From: Fibrisoma montanum
GTDB lineage: Bacteria > Bacteroidota > Bacteroidia > Cytophagales > Spirosomataceae
Length of the DNA: 64,000 nt
Reading direction: 5' to 3'
NCBI RefSeq assembly: GCF_003583365.1
Contig: NZ_QXED01000003.1
Coordinates: forward strand, 186,001-250,000
Shown: one piece after another, positions 48,862 through 59,031 of the stretch
Position numbering within the stretch: position 1 is the first letter of the stretch
Layout of the letters: each line of letters opens with the position of its first letter
Translations under genes and position numbers: made by a program
The notes under the pieces: model-generated
Told to the model about the DNA's origin: nothing
Seen by the model: only the letters and a program-made list of their open reading frames with translations
Databases searched by the model: none

Positions 48862-50334
48862 ATGAAAAAAACTGCTTTAGCGCTGCTGGTTTGTTTACTA
48901 TCGGCGGGGGTATACGCTCAGAATCAGGGGCAGAACCAGCAGGGGCAAAGCGCTCAGGGCGCCAATGCGCTGGACGCTGCCATGAAAGAATCCCTTAAAA
49001 AGGATAAGGAAAAAAGCGACAAAGCCATTACGGAAGAAAAAACGGCCGCCAAAGCGAATACGTGGCTGGACCGGGCCAAGACGTACCAGAACATAGCGGC
49101 TCAGGCCCCTGAAATGGATCCGAATGCGGCTATGGTGGCGTATGATTCGTACAAAAAAGTCGTGGAGCTGGATAAGGACAAGAAAGGTGGTCCGGGCCGT
49201 CTGGCCAAGGAAGCCGACGAAGCCCTGAAAGGCCAGAGCATGTACGCAACCCTGATGAACGCCGGAGCCGCAAAATACCAGGCCAAGGAATTCGGTGAGG
49301 CCGTGAAACTGATGCGCATGGCCGGCGACATTATGCCGAAGGATACGACGGCTGCGCTGTTCACCGGTATTGCTGCCCAGCAGAACCAGGACAATACCCT
49401 GGCCAAGGAAGCGTTCGAGCGCTACGCTGCCAACGGGGGTAAGGACCCCAGCGTGTACTATTCACTGGCTACGCTGTACCGCAACGATAAAGAAACCGAC
49501 AAGGCGATGGCGGCTCTGGATAAAGGACTGGTTGCCCTGCCGGGTAACAAGGACCTGCAGGCCGAAAAAGTCAACATCATGCTGTCGTCGGGTCAGACCG
49601 AGCAGGCCATTGCCAGCATGAAGGAACTGGTTGCCAAAGATCCGAACAACGTGCAGAACCTGCTGAACCTCGGTATCCTGTATGATAACGCAGCCGGTAA
49701 GTTAAGCGAGCAGATCCGGAAGGCAGAAGGCGAATCCCGGAAAGGTGGGGATGTTCAGAAGAAGCTGGCCGACGACAAAGCGACCCTGGATGTGTATACG
49801 TCGGAGATTGCCCGTCTGAGCGCAGCGCTGAAGAAGCAGCCGAAGAATGCCGCTGAACTCCGTCGTCAGCTAACGGACGTGCAGAACAAGCAGAAGGAGC
49901 TGAAAGCAAGCGTAGCTCAGGCCGAGACGGAAGCGAAGCAGGCGGCTGCTACGCCAGCCTCGGGTGGTGCTGGTCAGTTAGCTGATCTGAAGAAGCAGTT
50001 TGAAGAGCAGCGGTCGCAGGCCAAAGAATACTACGATAAAGTATTAGCCATTGAGCCGAATAACTACGACGCCAACTTCAACCTGGGCGTTTTCTATTTC
50101 AACGAAGCGGTTGAGCTGAAGAAAACCGTTGACCAGATGAGCATGGCCGATTATCAGAAGAATGGTAAGCAAATCGATGGCCAGGTATGCGGTAAGTTCA
50201 AGCAGGCGGAGCCGTACTTCCTGAAAGCAAAAGCGGTGAAGGAAGAAGCTGACCTGACCGAAAACCTGAATACGCTGCAGAACGTACTGAAGCAATACGA
50301 GCAGAATAAAATCGTCTGCGTAGAAAGCAAATAA
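48862..50334 (+). CDS. Exported TPR protein
   Basis: About 490 residues from the ATG at 48862, which begins a clear signal peptide, KKTALALLVCLLSAGVYAQ; the longer frame to 48751 adds non-signal residues. A Gln/Gly-rich spacer is followed by TPR repeats (about 65-260 and 390-440) split by a coiled-coil with many Lys, Glu and Ala (about 290-375). Probably a periplasmic or surface scaffold protein. It follows gyrA on the same strand by about 140 bp, with no clear terminator between them. Confidence 0.85.
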   Translation: MKKTALALLVCLLSAGVYAQNQGQNQQGQSAQGANALDAAMKESLKKDKEKSDKAITEEKTAAKANTWLDRAKTYQNIAAQAPEMDPNAAMVAYDSYKKVVELDKDKKGGPGRLAKEADEALKGQSMYATLMNAGAAKYQAKEFGEAVKLMRMAGDIMPKDTTAALFTGIAAQQNQDNTLAKEAFERYAANGGKDPSVYYSLATLYRNDKETDKAMAALDKGLVALPGNKDLQAEKVNIMLSSGQTEQAIASMKELVAKDPNNVQNLLNLGILYDNAAGKLSEQIRKAEGESRKGGDVQKKLADDKATLDVYTSEIARLSAALKKQPKNAAELRRQLTDVQNKQKELKASVAQAETEAKQAAATPASGGAGQLADLKKQFEEQRSQAKEYYDKVLAIEPNNYDANFNLGVFYFNEAVELKKTVDQMSMADYQKNGKQIDGQVCGKFKQAEPYFLKAKAVKEEADLTENLNTLQNVLKQYEQNKIVCVESK

Positions 50335-50354
50335 GGAACGGGATCTACGAGAGG

Positions 50355-50384
50355 AGGCAGTCATCGAAAGGTGACTGCCTTTCT
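50355..50384 (+). terminator. Terminator of the TPR gene
   Basis: AGGCAGTCA (50355-50363) pairs with TGACTGCCT (50372-50380), loop TCGAAAGG, followed by TTTCTT. Confidence 0.75.
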
Positions 50385-50523
50385 TCTGAAAACTTTACTT
50401 AACATAATATAAATTATACAACAAATTGTATGGCCCAGGAATAGCTTACTAGGCTTGGTACCCGGACCTGACCAACGTACCGACAGCCTGCCTGGTAGAA
50501 GCTGAAGGGATGGGCTAACCCAC

Positions 50524-50567
50524 CTGTCCGCAAGTGGACGAGGATCTGTCCGGCAGCGGACGAGGAG
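50524..50567. repeat. Two tandem 22-bp units, each a small palindrome
   Basis: The units begin CTGTCCG and end GGACGAGGA; 18 of 22 positions agree. Each contains GTCC...GGAC, a short inverted repeat. Could be a REP-like element or a paired regulator site. Confidence 0.5.
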
Positions 50568-50663
50568 TGAACAGCCGATTGCGAATCCGACCAGAAAACG
50601 CCGATTCTGCGGACTGGCAAACTATTTGGGGGGTGTTACTCAACCGCTCCCTTCTGAACGACT

Positions 50664-53033
50664 ATGCTACGCCATTTCTTTACGGTTGCGCTTCGACAGC
50701 TGACCAGACAATCGCTCTTTGCCGGGTTTAATCTATTCGGGATTGCAACGGGCATTGCCTGCTGCATCGTTGTCTATCTTTTGATTCAGCATCATTACTC
50801 GCTGGATGCTTTTCATAAGAACGCGCCGAGCCTGTTTACCATCAATCACGTGCGGACGACAAACGGTCAGGCCGAATTGTGGGCTGGCTCCCCGGATGCG
50901 CTCGGGCCGGCCCTCCAGAAGGACTTGCCACAGATAACCCGCGTGGTTCGCTACGATGGCGCCAACGCCGTTGTTAAATACGGTTCAACTGTATTCCACG
51001 AATTTATACGTCTGGCCGATCCGGAGTTTTTCAGGATGTTCAGTTTTCCGTTGCAGGCCGGCCAGGCTGATCCCCTGCGAGATGTATCGGGCATCGTTTT
51101 ATCCGATGCGATGGCCCGAAAATACTTCGGGGATAAACCCGCCGTCGGCAAATCGCTGACGGTACTCTTCAACGGCAATACGCGCCGAACCTTTACCGTG
51201 ACGGCCGTGGCGGCTCCGTTTCCCAACACAGCCAGTTTCAGCTTCGACCTGCTGGTACATTATAAAGTTGGTAACGCCCTGGGCTGGTCCGGCAACGACT
51301 GGAAGCGGACCGTACAGGCAACGTTCATTCAACTGGCTAAACCAACTGACGCCGGTGCGGTAGCCAGGGCCCTGCCATCGTATACCAGGCTGCACAACGC
51401 CATCAATGACCAGGCGCCTATTCGGTCGTTCTACCTGGAAAACGTAACCGAGATTTCGCTTAGCTCCTATAAGACCCGGCATTCGTTAAGCGGAGGGACA
51501 TCCCCTACCGGTCTGATTGTGCTGGGCGTGCTGGCCGGTCTGGTGCTGATCATGGCCTGTTTCAATTTCATGAATTATACCCTGGCCACGTCGACGACCC
51601 GCTTTCGGGAAATTGGGGTGCGAAAAGTACTGGGCAGTACGCGCCGGCAGCTCATCTATCAGTTTATCGGTGAGAATGTATTGATGGGTAGCCTGGCCCT
51701 GGTGACTGGCCTGGTGCTGGCCAAAACGCTGTTCCTGCCTACGTTCAGCCGACTCATTGACTATTACCAGCTGGAGTTTAGTCTGAGCGGCAACTGGCAG
51801 CTGATCGTATTCCTGCTGGGACTGATCCTGCTCATTGCGCTTTTATCGGGGGTTTACCCGTCGCTGTACGTGAGTAGCTTCAGCCCCATCACGGTATTGA
51901 GCGGTCGGCAGCGGATTGTCAGCCGGAACGGACTGATGCGGACGTTGCTAGGGCTTCAGTTTGGCCTGGCTATGTTTACGATTTCGTCGGCCCTGCTGAT
52001 GACCCGCAACGCGCAGTTTCTGCGCCGGATGGACATTGGGTATACCCCCTCCGATCTGCTGGTGCTTCGTACGCCCGATGCGCAGGGGTTTACCCGGCTC
52101 CGCGACGCGGCCGTCCGACTGGCCGGGGTAACGCGGGTGGCGGGTTCGCAGGACCAGATTGGCCGATCAGCCGATCAAATCGTAACCCTGGAGGAAGGCG
52201 TTACCAAAACAACCGCCGATCTGCTGCGCGTGAGTGCCGACTACCTCAGTACGCTGGGTATACGGATTCAGGAGGGACGTAGTTTTGTGCCCGACTCCCC
52301 TGCCGATGCTGCCCAGGCCATTCTCGTGAACAAAGCGTTGGTCAAAGCGATGGGCTGGACAACGGCGGTTGGCCGACAGCTACGTATGCAGGATAAACTA
52401 TACCGGGTGGTGGGTGTAGTCGATGACTTTAACTACCGCTACTTCTTCGTAAAGATTGCGCCCTGTGTGTTGCGGTTGAATGTACCCGAGGAAAATCGGG
52501 TGTTAACGATAAAGGTGCGTTCGGATGAGGTCGAAGCGGTGACGGAGCGGATGAAAGCGGCCTGGCAGCAAGCCATACCGGATGTTCCCTTTGACCTGTC
52601 GCGGCAGGAGGATGTGTATGCGATCAGCTTCGATGAGTCGCGCCGGGTAAAGGACGTATTTACGTACGTGGCCTTACTCACATTGATTATGTCGACCATG
52701 GGACTGTTTGCGCTGGTATCGCTGAACATTGCCCGTAAAACTAAGGAGATCGGAATCCGGAAAGTCCTGGGTGCATCAGACCTGACTATTGCCGGCCTGC
52801 TGAACCGGGAGTTCTTGGTGCTGATTGCCGTAGCGGGTGGTATCTTCCTGCCGTTGGCGTACTACGCGCTGTCTGCCGTCCTGGATGCCAACTACGCCTA
52901 TCACATTCCGGTTACGCCGGGGGTATTCTTCAGCACACTGGTAGGGATGCTCTTGCTGGCTACCGGACTAATCAGCGTCCTGGTGTACCGAGTTGTTACG
53001 GCTGCTCCTGTACAGGCACTCCGTTCAGAATAA
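50664..53033 (+). CDS. MacB/FtsX-type ABC transporter permease
   Basis: A 789-residue permease with two FtsX modules. An N-terminal membrane segment (about 20-42) precedes a periplasmic MacB-type domain (about 45-270), then membrane segments at about 285, 335 and 380; the second half repeats the pattern, ending with three segments at about 675, 730 and 760. Conserved IGVRKVLGSTRRQLIYQF and IGIRKVLGASDLTIAGLL are the twin FtsX signatures. Such double-permeases in Bacteroidota move lipids, peptides or signals and need an ATPase, not present here. Confidence 0.9.
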   Translation: MLRHFFTVALRQLTRQSLFAGFNLFGIATGIACCIVVYLLIQHHYSLDAFHKNAPSLFTINHVRTTNGQAELWAGSPDALGPALQKDLPQITRVVRYDGANAVVKYGSTVFHEFIRLADPEFFRMFSFPLQAGQADPLRDVSGIVLSDAMARKYFGDKPAVGKSLTVLFNGNTRRTFTVTAVAAPFPNTASFSFDLLVHYKVGNALGWSGNDWKRTVQATFIQLAKPTDAGAVARALPSYTRLHNAINDQAPIRSFYLENVTEISLSSYKTRHSLSGGTSPTGLIVLGVLAGLVLIMACFNFMNYTLATSTTRFREIGVRKVLGSTRRQLIYQFIGENVLMGSLALVTGLVLAKTLFLPTFSRLIDYYQLEFSLSGNWQLIVFLLGLILLIALLSGVYPSLYVSSFSPITVLSGRQRIVSRNGLMRTLLGLQFGLAMFTISSALLMTRNAQFLRRMDIGYTPSDLLVLRTPDAQGFTRLRDAAVRLAGVTRVAGSQDQIGRSADQIVTLEEGVTKTTADLLRVSADYLSTLGIRIQEGRSFVPDSPADAAQAILVNKALVKAMGWTTAVGRQLRMQDKLYRVVGVVDDFNYRYFFVKIAPCVLRLNVPEENRVLTIKVRSDEVEAVTERMKAAWQQAIPDVPFDLSRQEDVYAISFDESRRVKDVFTYVALLTLIMSTMGLFALVSLNIARKTKEIGIRKVLGASDLTIAGLLNREFLVLIAVAGGIFLPLAYYALSAVLDANYAYHIPVTPGVFFSTLVGMLLLATGLISVLVYRVVTAAPVQALRSE

Positions 53034-53082
53034 GGGGTGCCTTATAGGATGATTACCTGGCTTTAATCATGGTTTTACGGCG

Positions 53083-53114
53083 TAGTCCACAGCATTATCC
53101 ACAAGTTATCCACG
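53083..53114. promoter_or_regulatory. Cluster of DnaA-box-like sites
   Basis: TTATCCACA (53095-53103) is a perfect DnaA box, TTATCCACG (53106-53114) differs at one position, and TAGTCCACA (53083-53091) at two, all in the same orientation. About 100 bp of AT-rich DNA follow at 53200-53290. Possible DnaA binding; an origin is only a hypothesis. Confidence 0.4.
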
Positions 53115-53160
53115 TGGAACACTAAAGTATTGCTTTACAGCGGGTTAGGAAGATCGTAGT

Positions 53161-53196
53161 AAAAACGGCCAAATTGACCCATACAGGCCGTTTTTT
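53161..53196 (+). terminator. Terminator of the permease gene
   Basis: AAAAACGGCC (53161-53170) pairs with GGCCGTTTTT (53186-53195) around a 15-nt loop, ending in a T-run; the flanking A-run makes it work in both directions. Confidence 0.75.
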
Positions 53197-53293
53197 ATAA
53201 AGTCAAATCCGATTAATAGCCGAGTAATTCAAGTAGCACTTCACTCGATTAGGAGTGAATAATGTAAAATTTATTATATTTAATCAGTCTAAA

Positions 53294-53776
53294 TTAAGAT
53301 AAACTGGGTGAGTATTCCCGAAACGTACCATCCGTATAAAAGATCAGAATTCGCTCCACTCGCTTCTCGCCGGATGCAGACGGCGCAGGGGCGGACGTTT
53401 CATGGGGGAATGGGGGTTGAATGTCGGCGGGGGTTGGAGCGATTTCACTACGTTGGCTGCGAACCAGAGTCGGAACCGATGCCTGACCAGTGGTCCGAAA
53501 GGCAACGGGCCGTTCTGAACGCTCCTCAGTCGGGCGATTAGCCGGACGACTGTACCCGGCCTGGGCACCTCCCATCGCTTCATCTTCCATAATCCATTCA
53601 TACCCTAACTCAGGAAACCGCCGGATTATCTTCTGAATAATGTCGAAGCTGGGGCGATTCCGGCCCGAAAGAATGTGGGAGATACTGGATCGCTGGACGC
53701 CGATTTCGTCGGCGAAATAAGAAGGAGACAGATTTTTGTCAATCAGTATCTGTTTAATCTTGTCATTAATAGTCAT
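53294..53776 (-). CDS. Xre-type helix-turn-helix regulator
   Basis: A 160-residue protein. The N-terminal 65 residues form a cro/C1-type helix-turn-helix (SPSYFADEIGVQRSSISHIL). A Pro/Arg-rich linker of some 70 residues follows, and the C-terminal VERILIFYTDGTFREYSP recurs in Bacteroidota regulators of this kind. No phage or plasmid genes are beside it. The upstream region (53777-53947) is AT-rich and carries a striking inverted repeat, so it may control its own or dapD transcription. Confidence 0.85.
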   Translation of the reverse strand: MTINDKIKQILIDKNLSPSYFADEIGVQRSSISHILSGRNRPSFDIIQKIIRRFPELGYEWIMEDEAMGGAQAGYSRPANRPTEERSERPVAFRTTGQASVPTLVRSQRSEIAPTPADIQPPFPHETSAPAPSASGEKRVERILIFYTDGTFREYSPSLS

Positions 53777-53864
53777 ACTATTTAATAAAGTTAATCAGAG
53801 ATAGTCCTAAAGAATGTATACAAATATAGATTATTAATTTAAATCAAATAGCACATGATGTAAA

Positions 53865-53929
53865 TTATCACAAAGTTCAATTGTAAACGATATTGTAAAC
53901 TTCTTTCCATCAATTGAACTTTGTGATAA
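53865..53929. repeat. Perfect 19-bp inverted repeat with nested direct repeats
   Basis: Arms TTATCACAAAGTTCAATTG (53865-53883) and its exact complement (53911-53929). The region between and overlapping the left arm holds ATTGTAAAC twice, 12 bp apart (53881 and 53892). It lies between the dapD stop and the promoter side of the Xre gene. Confidence 0.7.
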
Positions 53930-53947
53930 AACTATATTATTACAGAG

Positions 53948-54763
53948 TTAAACAGATACGTTGTTCTCGCGGAGGGCGTCGTTCAGGGATGTTTTTAAAT
54001 CCGTCGATTCTTTTCTTTTCCCAATGATGATGGCACACGGTACCTGAAAGGAGCCGGCCGGGAATTGTTTAGTGTAGCTGCCAGGGATGACAACGGAATT
54101 AGCAGGAACATACCCTTTATACTCGATGGGTTCGTCGCCGGTGACGTCAATGATTTTTGACGAACCCGTAATGGTTACTCCGGCTCCCAACACGGCGCGT
54201 TTGCCGATGTGAGCGCCTTCAACGACAATGCAGCGTGATCCGATAAAGGCGCCATCTTCCACAATAACCGGTGCGGCCTGAGGGGGCTCCAGAACGCCCC
54301 CGATTCCTACGCCCCCACTGAGATGCACATCCTTTCCAATCTGGGCGCAGCTGCCGACGGTCGCCCAGGTATCGACCATAGTCCGTTCATCTACGTAGGC
54401 ACCAATGTTCACATACGACGGCATCAGTATAACCCCCGGTGCCTGGAATGATCCGTAGCGGGCTACGGCCGGCGGAACGGCCCGAACCTTTGCTTCTACA
54501 AAATTTGTCTTGAGTGGAATCTTGTCGTGGAAGGAAAAAATGCCCACCTCCTCGGGTTGCATCGGTTGACTGACAAAGTAGAGGAGAATGGCTTTTTTCA
54601 CCCACTCGTTTACCGTCCAGGGTTCGTCGTCGGCTGCGGGCGGGGTGGCAACCCGGAGTTCTCCCCTATCCAATTTGTTGATTATAGTATCAATCAACGT
54701 ACGGTTCTCGGGGTCGTTCAATAACGATCTGTCTTGCCAGATTCGGTCAATAGCATCCTGCAT
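53948..54763 (-). CDS. dapD: 2,3,4,5-tetrahydropyridine-2,6-dicarboxylate N-succinyltransferase
   Basis: A 271-residue left-handed beta-helix acyltransferase in the lysine and diaminopimelate pathway. N-terminal helical domain (1-~105), then hexapeptide repeats (about 106-230: PGVILMPSYVNIGAYVDERTMVDTW, VGSCAQIGKDVHLSGGVGIGG), and C-terminal VPCAIIIGKRKESTD. Trimeric enzyme using succinyl-CoA. A short inverted repeat lies just upstream of its start. Confidence 0.95.
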   Translation of the reverse strand: MQDAIDRIWQDRSLLNDPENRTLIDTIINKLDRGELRVATPPAADDEPWTVNEWVKKAILLYFVSQPMQPEEVGIFSFHDKIPLKTNFVEAKVRAVPPAVARYGSFQAPGVILMPSYVNIGAYVDERTMVDTWATVGSCAQIGKDVHLSGGVGIGGVLEPPQAAPVIVEDGAFIGSRCIVVEGAHIGKRAVLGAGVTITGSSKIIDVTGDEPIEYKGYVPANSVVIPGSYTKQFPAGSFQVPCAIIIGKRKESTDLKTSLNDALRENNVSV

Positions 54764-54794
54764 AGCTTAAAGAAATAATTCACTTAAAAAGCAA

Positions 54795-54820
54795 TAACAC
54801 CCTGGTAATCATGGGTGTTA
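54795..54820. repeat. Short inverted repeat upstream of dapD
   Basis: TAACACCC and GGGTGTTA, perfect 8-bp arms separated by 10 nt, 32 bp upstream of the dapD start (minus strand). Leader hairpin or operator. Confidence 0.4.
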
Positions 54821-55489
54821 CGAGGTTAAACAAAATAATGTTTGGCAGTAATTAGAGAAGCTGTTTATGAGCGATTACTGCTCATGCAAAGGTAATTAAG
54901 GGACTTATATAAATAAAATATATTCGTTTCGAATCCTTGGTCTGTAAAAAAGAATGCCCCCCTTAACCAGTCATTCTGCGCAGCCGGGTTCTCAAGTCCA
55001 ATCTATTCCTGGGTGGGGAAGCCGGAACAGTTGGCTACAAAGCTGGGTAGATAATGACACATCGTTGTAGACGCATTGTCAAGGCACGCCTGACGGCTGC
55101 TGAGATACACCCAGGTACGAATAGGTAAGGCAAAAGTCGAGCCAATGTATAAGGCTGCATAAACCAAAAGAAAACCATCAAGCCGAATGTCCGTATGGTG
55201 GGTTGGAAGGGAATGATTGTGTAGTACTAGTTATAGGAATGAAAATGCAAAGTCAAGTCTATTCGATCCGGACCAGTACTAAATTAGAGAAAGATCATTT
55301 TCGTGAAAGAGACTAGGAGGATACTGTCAGAAGCAGGAGATCTACGTCCGAATGAACCTTAATTCTTCTCATGTCATAGCTTCCTAATTGATAGGATGTA
55401 TTGGTGAGGTTCAGACAAGGCGAAGATTGACTTGACATCATACTAATTAATGAAGCTATTTACGATTTACTTCTGAGCGTGTTTTTATC

Positions 55490-55562
55490 ATTTCGACATC
55501 AAGAGGAATCGTCTGTAGCTCGAAGAGTGGTTATCCGCGAAGATTTCCTCCTGGGTCGAAAT
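55490..55562. repeat. ATTTCGAC-type palindromic element
   Basis: ATTTCGAC...GAGGAATC (from 55490) is matched, with an indel and a few mismatches, by GATTTCCTC...TCGAAAT (55542-55562). Elements with ATTTCGAC ends and a GAGGAAATC-like inner arm are common dispersed repeats in Bacteroidota genomes (from memory, not searched). Confidence 0.45.
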
Positions 55563-55712
55563 AACAAATACGTCCTCTTGAGAAAGACTGTAAAAAGGTT
55601 ACTGACTAGCGTAGAATAGCCTGCTAGGTGGAATAAGTGTAGACTATAAAAAGAATGTAAGGATTGAGTGGATTAAAAGCTAAGGAATAATAGCATCACA
55701 AATCGATATATA

Positions 55713-56990
<1,278 letters not shown>

Positions 56991-57002
56991 AAAGAGTTGA
57001 TT

Positions 57003-57057
57003 TGTAAACCGATAACATTTTATTTTCAATTGTACATTGGTTTACATTTATAAATGT
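57003..57057. repeat. Nested palindromes after gap
   Basis: TGTAAACC (57003-57010) is complementary to GGTTTACA (57039-57046), and ACATTTATAAATGT (57044-57057) is a perfect 14-bp palindrome. Confidence 0.5.
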
Positions 57058-57060
57058 CAC

Positions 57061-57093
57061 AAAAGGGTGTGGTTTTGTAAACTACATCCTTTT
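57061..57093. terminator. Bidirectional hairpin between gap and trmB
   Basis: AAAAGGGTGT (57061-57070) pairs with ACATCCTTTT (57084-57093) with one G-U. The right arm covers the last codons of trmB. A and T runs on both sides fit termination in both directions. Confidence 0.6.
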
Positions 57094-57738
57094 GCATTGT
57101 AAATAGTTAATTGTAAATCCTTTGTCAAAAAACAATTGTTCGTACTTTGTCTTTATACCAAAGTGAATTGAGTTTAATGAAGACTTATATAAATCAGTTG
57201 TATATTGTAAATCAGTGAAGCCGTGCGCCGGCAGCGTTTGTAAACTATAGGCAAACAGTTCAGGATTATCCGTCTTCAGATGAAGCGTCCCCTGAGGCAC
57301 GAGAATTTGTTTGTACAGATTTAAAAATGAAGGATACGTCAGCCGGTGTTTCTCCTGCTTCGGCCGGGGCTGCGGATCGGGAAACGTAATCCAGATTTCA
57401 TTCACCTCCCCCTCCTCGAAAAACTCGAGCAGATACTGGATGTCGGTCCGCAAGAACGCTACGTTTGTTAAACCCCGTTCGATGGCCGCCTGCGAACCCC
57501 GGGCAATCCGGTCACCTTTGATGTCGATCCCGATGAAGTTTTTTTCGGGGAACGCCTGGCCCAGTCCTACCGTATATTCTCCTTTTCCGCAGGCCAGTTC
57601 AAGTACAATAGGCTGTTGATTCTGGAAATACTCGTCGCGCCAGCGGCCTTTGCACGTTTTGTAAAATGGTTTACCAAGCTCAATTACGTTGGCACTTTCC
57701 TGGTTTTGTAAAAATCGGTGTTGCTTTCGGCGGGTCAC
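57082..57738 (-). CDS. trmB: tRNA (guanine-N7-)-methyltransferase
   Basis: A 218-residue enzyme that methylates G46 of tRNA. SAM-binding LELACGKGEYTVGL (about 47-60), GIDIKGDRI, and the family motif WITFPDPQPRPKQEKHR near 118-134. It starts with GTG at 57738, overlapping the TAG stop of folC (TAGTG), so translation is coupled. The last residues are AT-rich in sequence. Confidence 0.95.
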   Translation of the reverse strand: MTRRKQHRFLQNQESANVIELGKPFYKTCKGRWRDEYFQNQQPIVLELACGKGEYTVGLGQAFPEKNFIGIDIKGDRIARGSQAAIERGLTNVAFLRTDIQYLLEFFEEGEVNEIWITFPDPQPRPKQEKHRLTYPSFLNLYKQILVPQGTLHLKTDNPELFAYSLQTLPAHGFTDLQYTTDLYKSSLNSIHFGIKTKYEQLFFDKGFTINYLQCKRM

Positions 57739-59027
57739 TAGATCTTGTCAGTTAATTCGGCAATAATGTAATTACTCCCTGTAATCAGGATTAGGTCGTC
57801 GGTAGTCGCGGTACGTATCGCTGCATCGAGGGCCTCGTTTACGTCGATAAATGCCTCCCCTGCCAACCCCAGTTCTGCGGCCTCCCGCTGCAATACGTCC
57901 GCAGGCAGGGATCGGGGGGTTTGGGCCTGGCAGAAATAATAGCGGGCCGACGAAGGTAGCAGCCGCAGTACGGCAGAACGGTCCTTATCCGCTACCATAC
58001 CGATGACCAGGTGTACCGTCCGGTGCGGTATGGAATCAACCGCCGTAAGGACCGCCTGTATCCCGGCCTGGTTGTGGGCCGTATCGGCCAGGACGATCGG
58101 GCGTTCATTCAGCCGTTGGAAACGGCCCTGTAAACCGGTTTGTTTAACCACGGCGGCCAGCCCGGCGGCCACCGCATCCCGACCAACGGGCCATTGCGTC
58201 TGTAACTGGTCCACCGTACCTAATACGCCCGGGAGATTCCGTACCTGATACGGGCCGGTCAAATCCAGGACAAAGGCGTCCGCTTGCCCGGTTACGCTGG
58301 TAACGCGTACCTGCCGAACTCCATCCACCAGTCCATCGTCCACGACGGTATAAACCTGATCGGCGAAGGTGATGCGCGCCTGCTGCTGATCCGCTACCGT
58401 TTGAAATACGGATTTTGTTTCCGCCTGGGTTTCGCTGATCACCACCGGCACCCCCGGTTTGATAATCCCCGCTTTCTCACCCGCAATCTGCGGCAGCGTG
58501 TCCCCCAGTACGTCCTGGTGGTCGAAACTGATGTTGGTAATAACCGACAGCTCAGGCGTAATGATATTGGTCGAATCGAGCCGGCCACCCAGGCCCACTT
58601 CGATAACAGCCAGGTCGACCTGCTGTCTGGCAAAATAGTCGAAGGCCATGGCCACCGTTACTTCGAAGAACGACGGCTCCACGGCTTCGATCAGGGATTG
58701 GTACGTGGTTACGAATTCGGCGACGTCGGCTTCCGCAATGGGGGTTCCGTTCAACCGGATCCGCTCGGTAAAGGATTTCAGGTGCGGAGACGTGTACAAC
58801 CCCACCCGGTAGCCAGCCGACTGGTAAATGCTGGCAAGCATGTGGGAGGTACTCCCCTTACCATTCGTTCCCGCTACGTGTATCGAGCGGAACAGCTGGT
58901 GCGGATTGCCCAGAGCCGCACTCAGCCGTTCAATATTGGCCAGTCCAGGTTTGAGCGCCTTCGCACCAATCCGGTGAAAGACCGGCAATCGACTATATAA
59001 ATACGCGAGTGATTCACTATAGTTCAT
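57738..59027 (-). CDS. folC: Folylpolyglutamate synthase / dihydrofolate synthase
   Basis: A 429-residue Mur-ligase-family enzyme that adds glutamate to folates and makes dihydrofolate. P-loop GTNGKGSTSHML (about 54-65), TSPHLKSFTERI, the family motif NISFDHQDVLGDT, and a C-terminal ligase domain with DTAHNQAGIQAVL. Middle gene of the minus-strand run tonB-like/folC/trmB; starts 4 bp after the TonB-like stop. Confidence 0.95.
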   Translation of the reverse strand: MNYSESLAYLYSRLPVFHRIGAKALKPGLANIERLSAALGNPHQLFRSIHVAGTNGKGSTSHMLASIYQSAGYRVGLYTSPHLKSFTERIRLNGTPIAEADVAEFVTTYQSLIEAVEPSFFEVTVAMAFDYFARQQVDLAVIEVGLGGRLDSTNIITPELSVITNISFDHQDVLGDTLPQIAGEKAGIIKPGVPVVISETQAETKSVFQTVADQQQARITFADQVYTVVDDGLVDGVRQVRVTSVTGQADAFVLDLTGPYQVRNLPGVLGTVDQLQTQWPVGRDAVAAGLAAVVKQTGLQGRFQRLNERPIVLADTAHNQAGIQAVLTAVDSIPHRTVHLVIGMVADKDRSAVLRLLPSSARYYFCQAQTPRSLPADVLQREAAELGLAGEAFIDVNEALDAAIRTATTDDLILITGSNYIIAELTDKI

Positions 59028-59031
59028 ACGT

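Larger units (their letters stand above)
50335..50663. other. Intergenic region with a tandem repeat
   Basis: 329 bp. It holds the terminator at 50355-50384 and two tandem 22-bp units at 50524-50567. No gene is seen. Confidence 0.5.

Noticed and set aside
54764-55700. Possible structured RNA gene (tmRNA, RNase P, tRNA) in the long gap
   Set aside because: No T-loop, CCA-end or conserved RNase P or tmRNA sequence could be found by eye.
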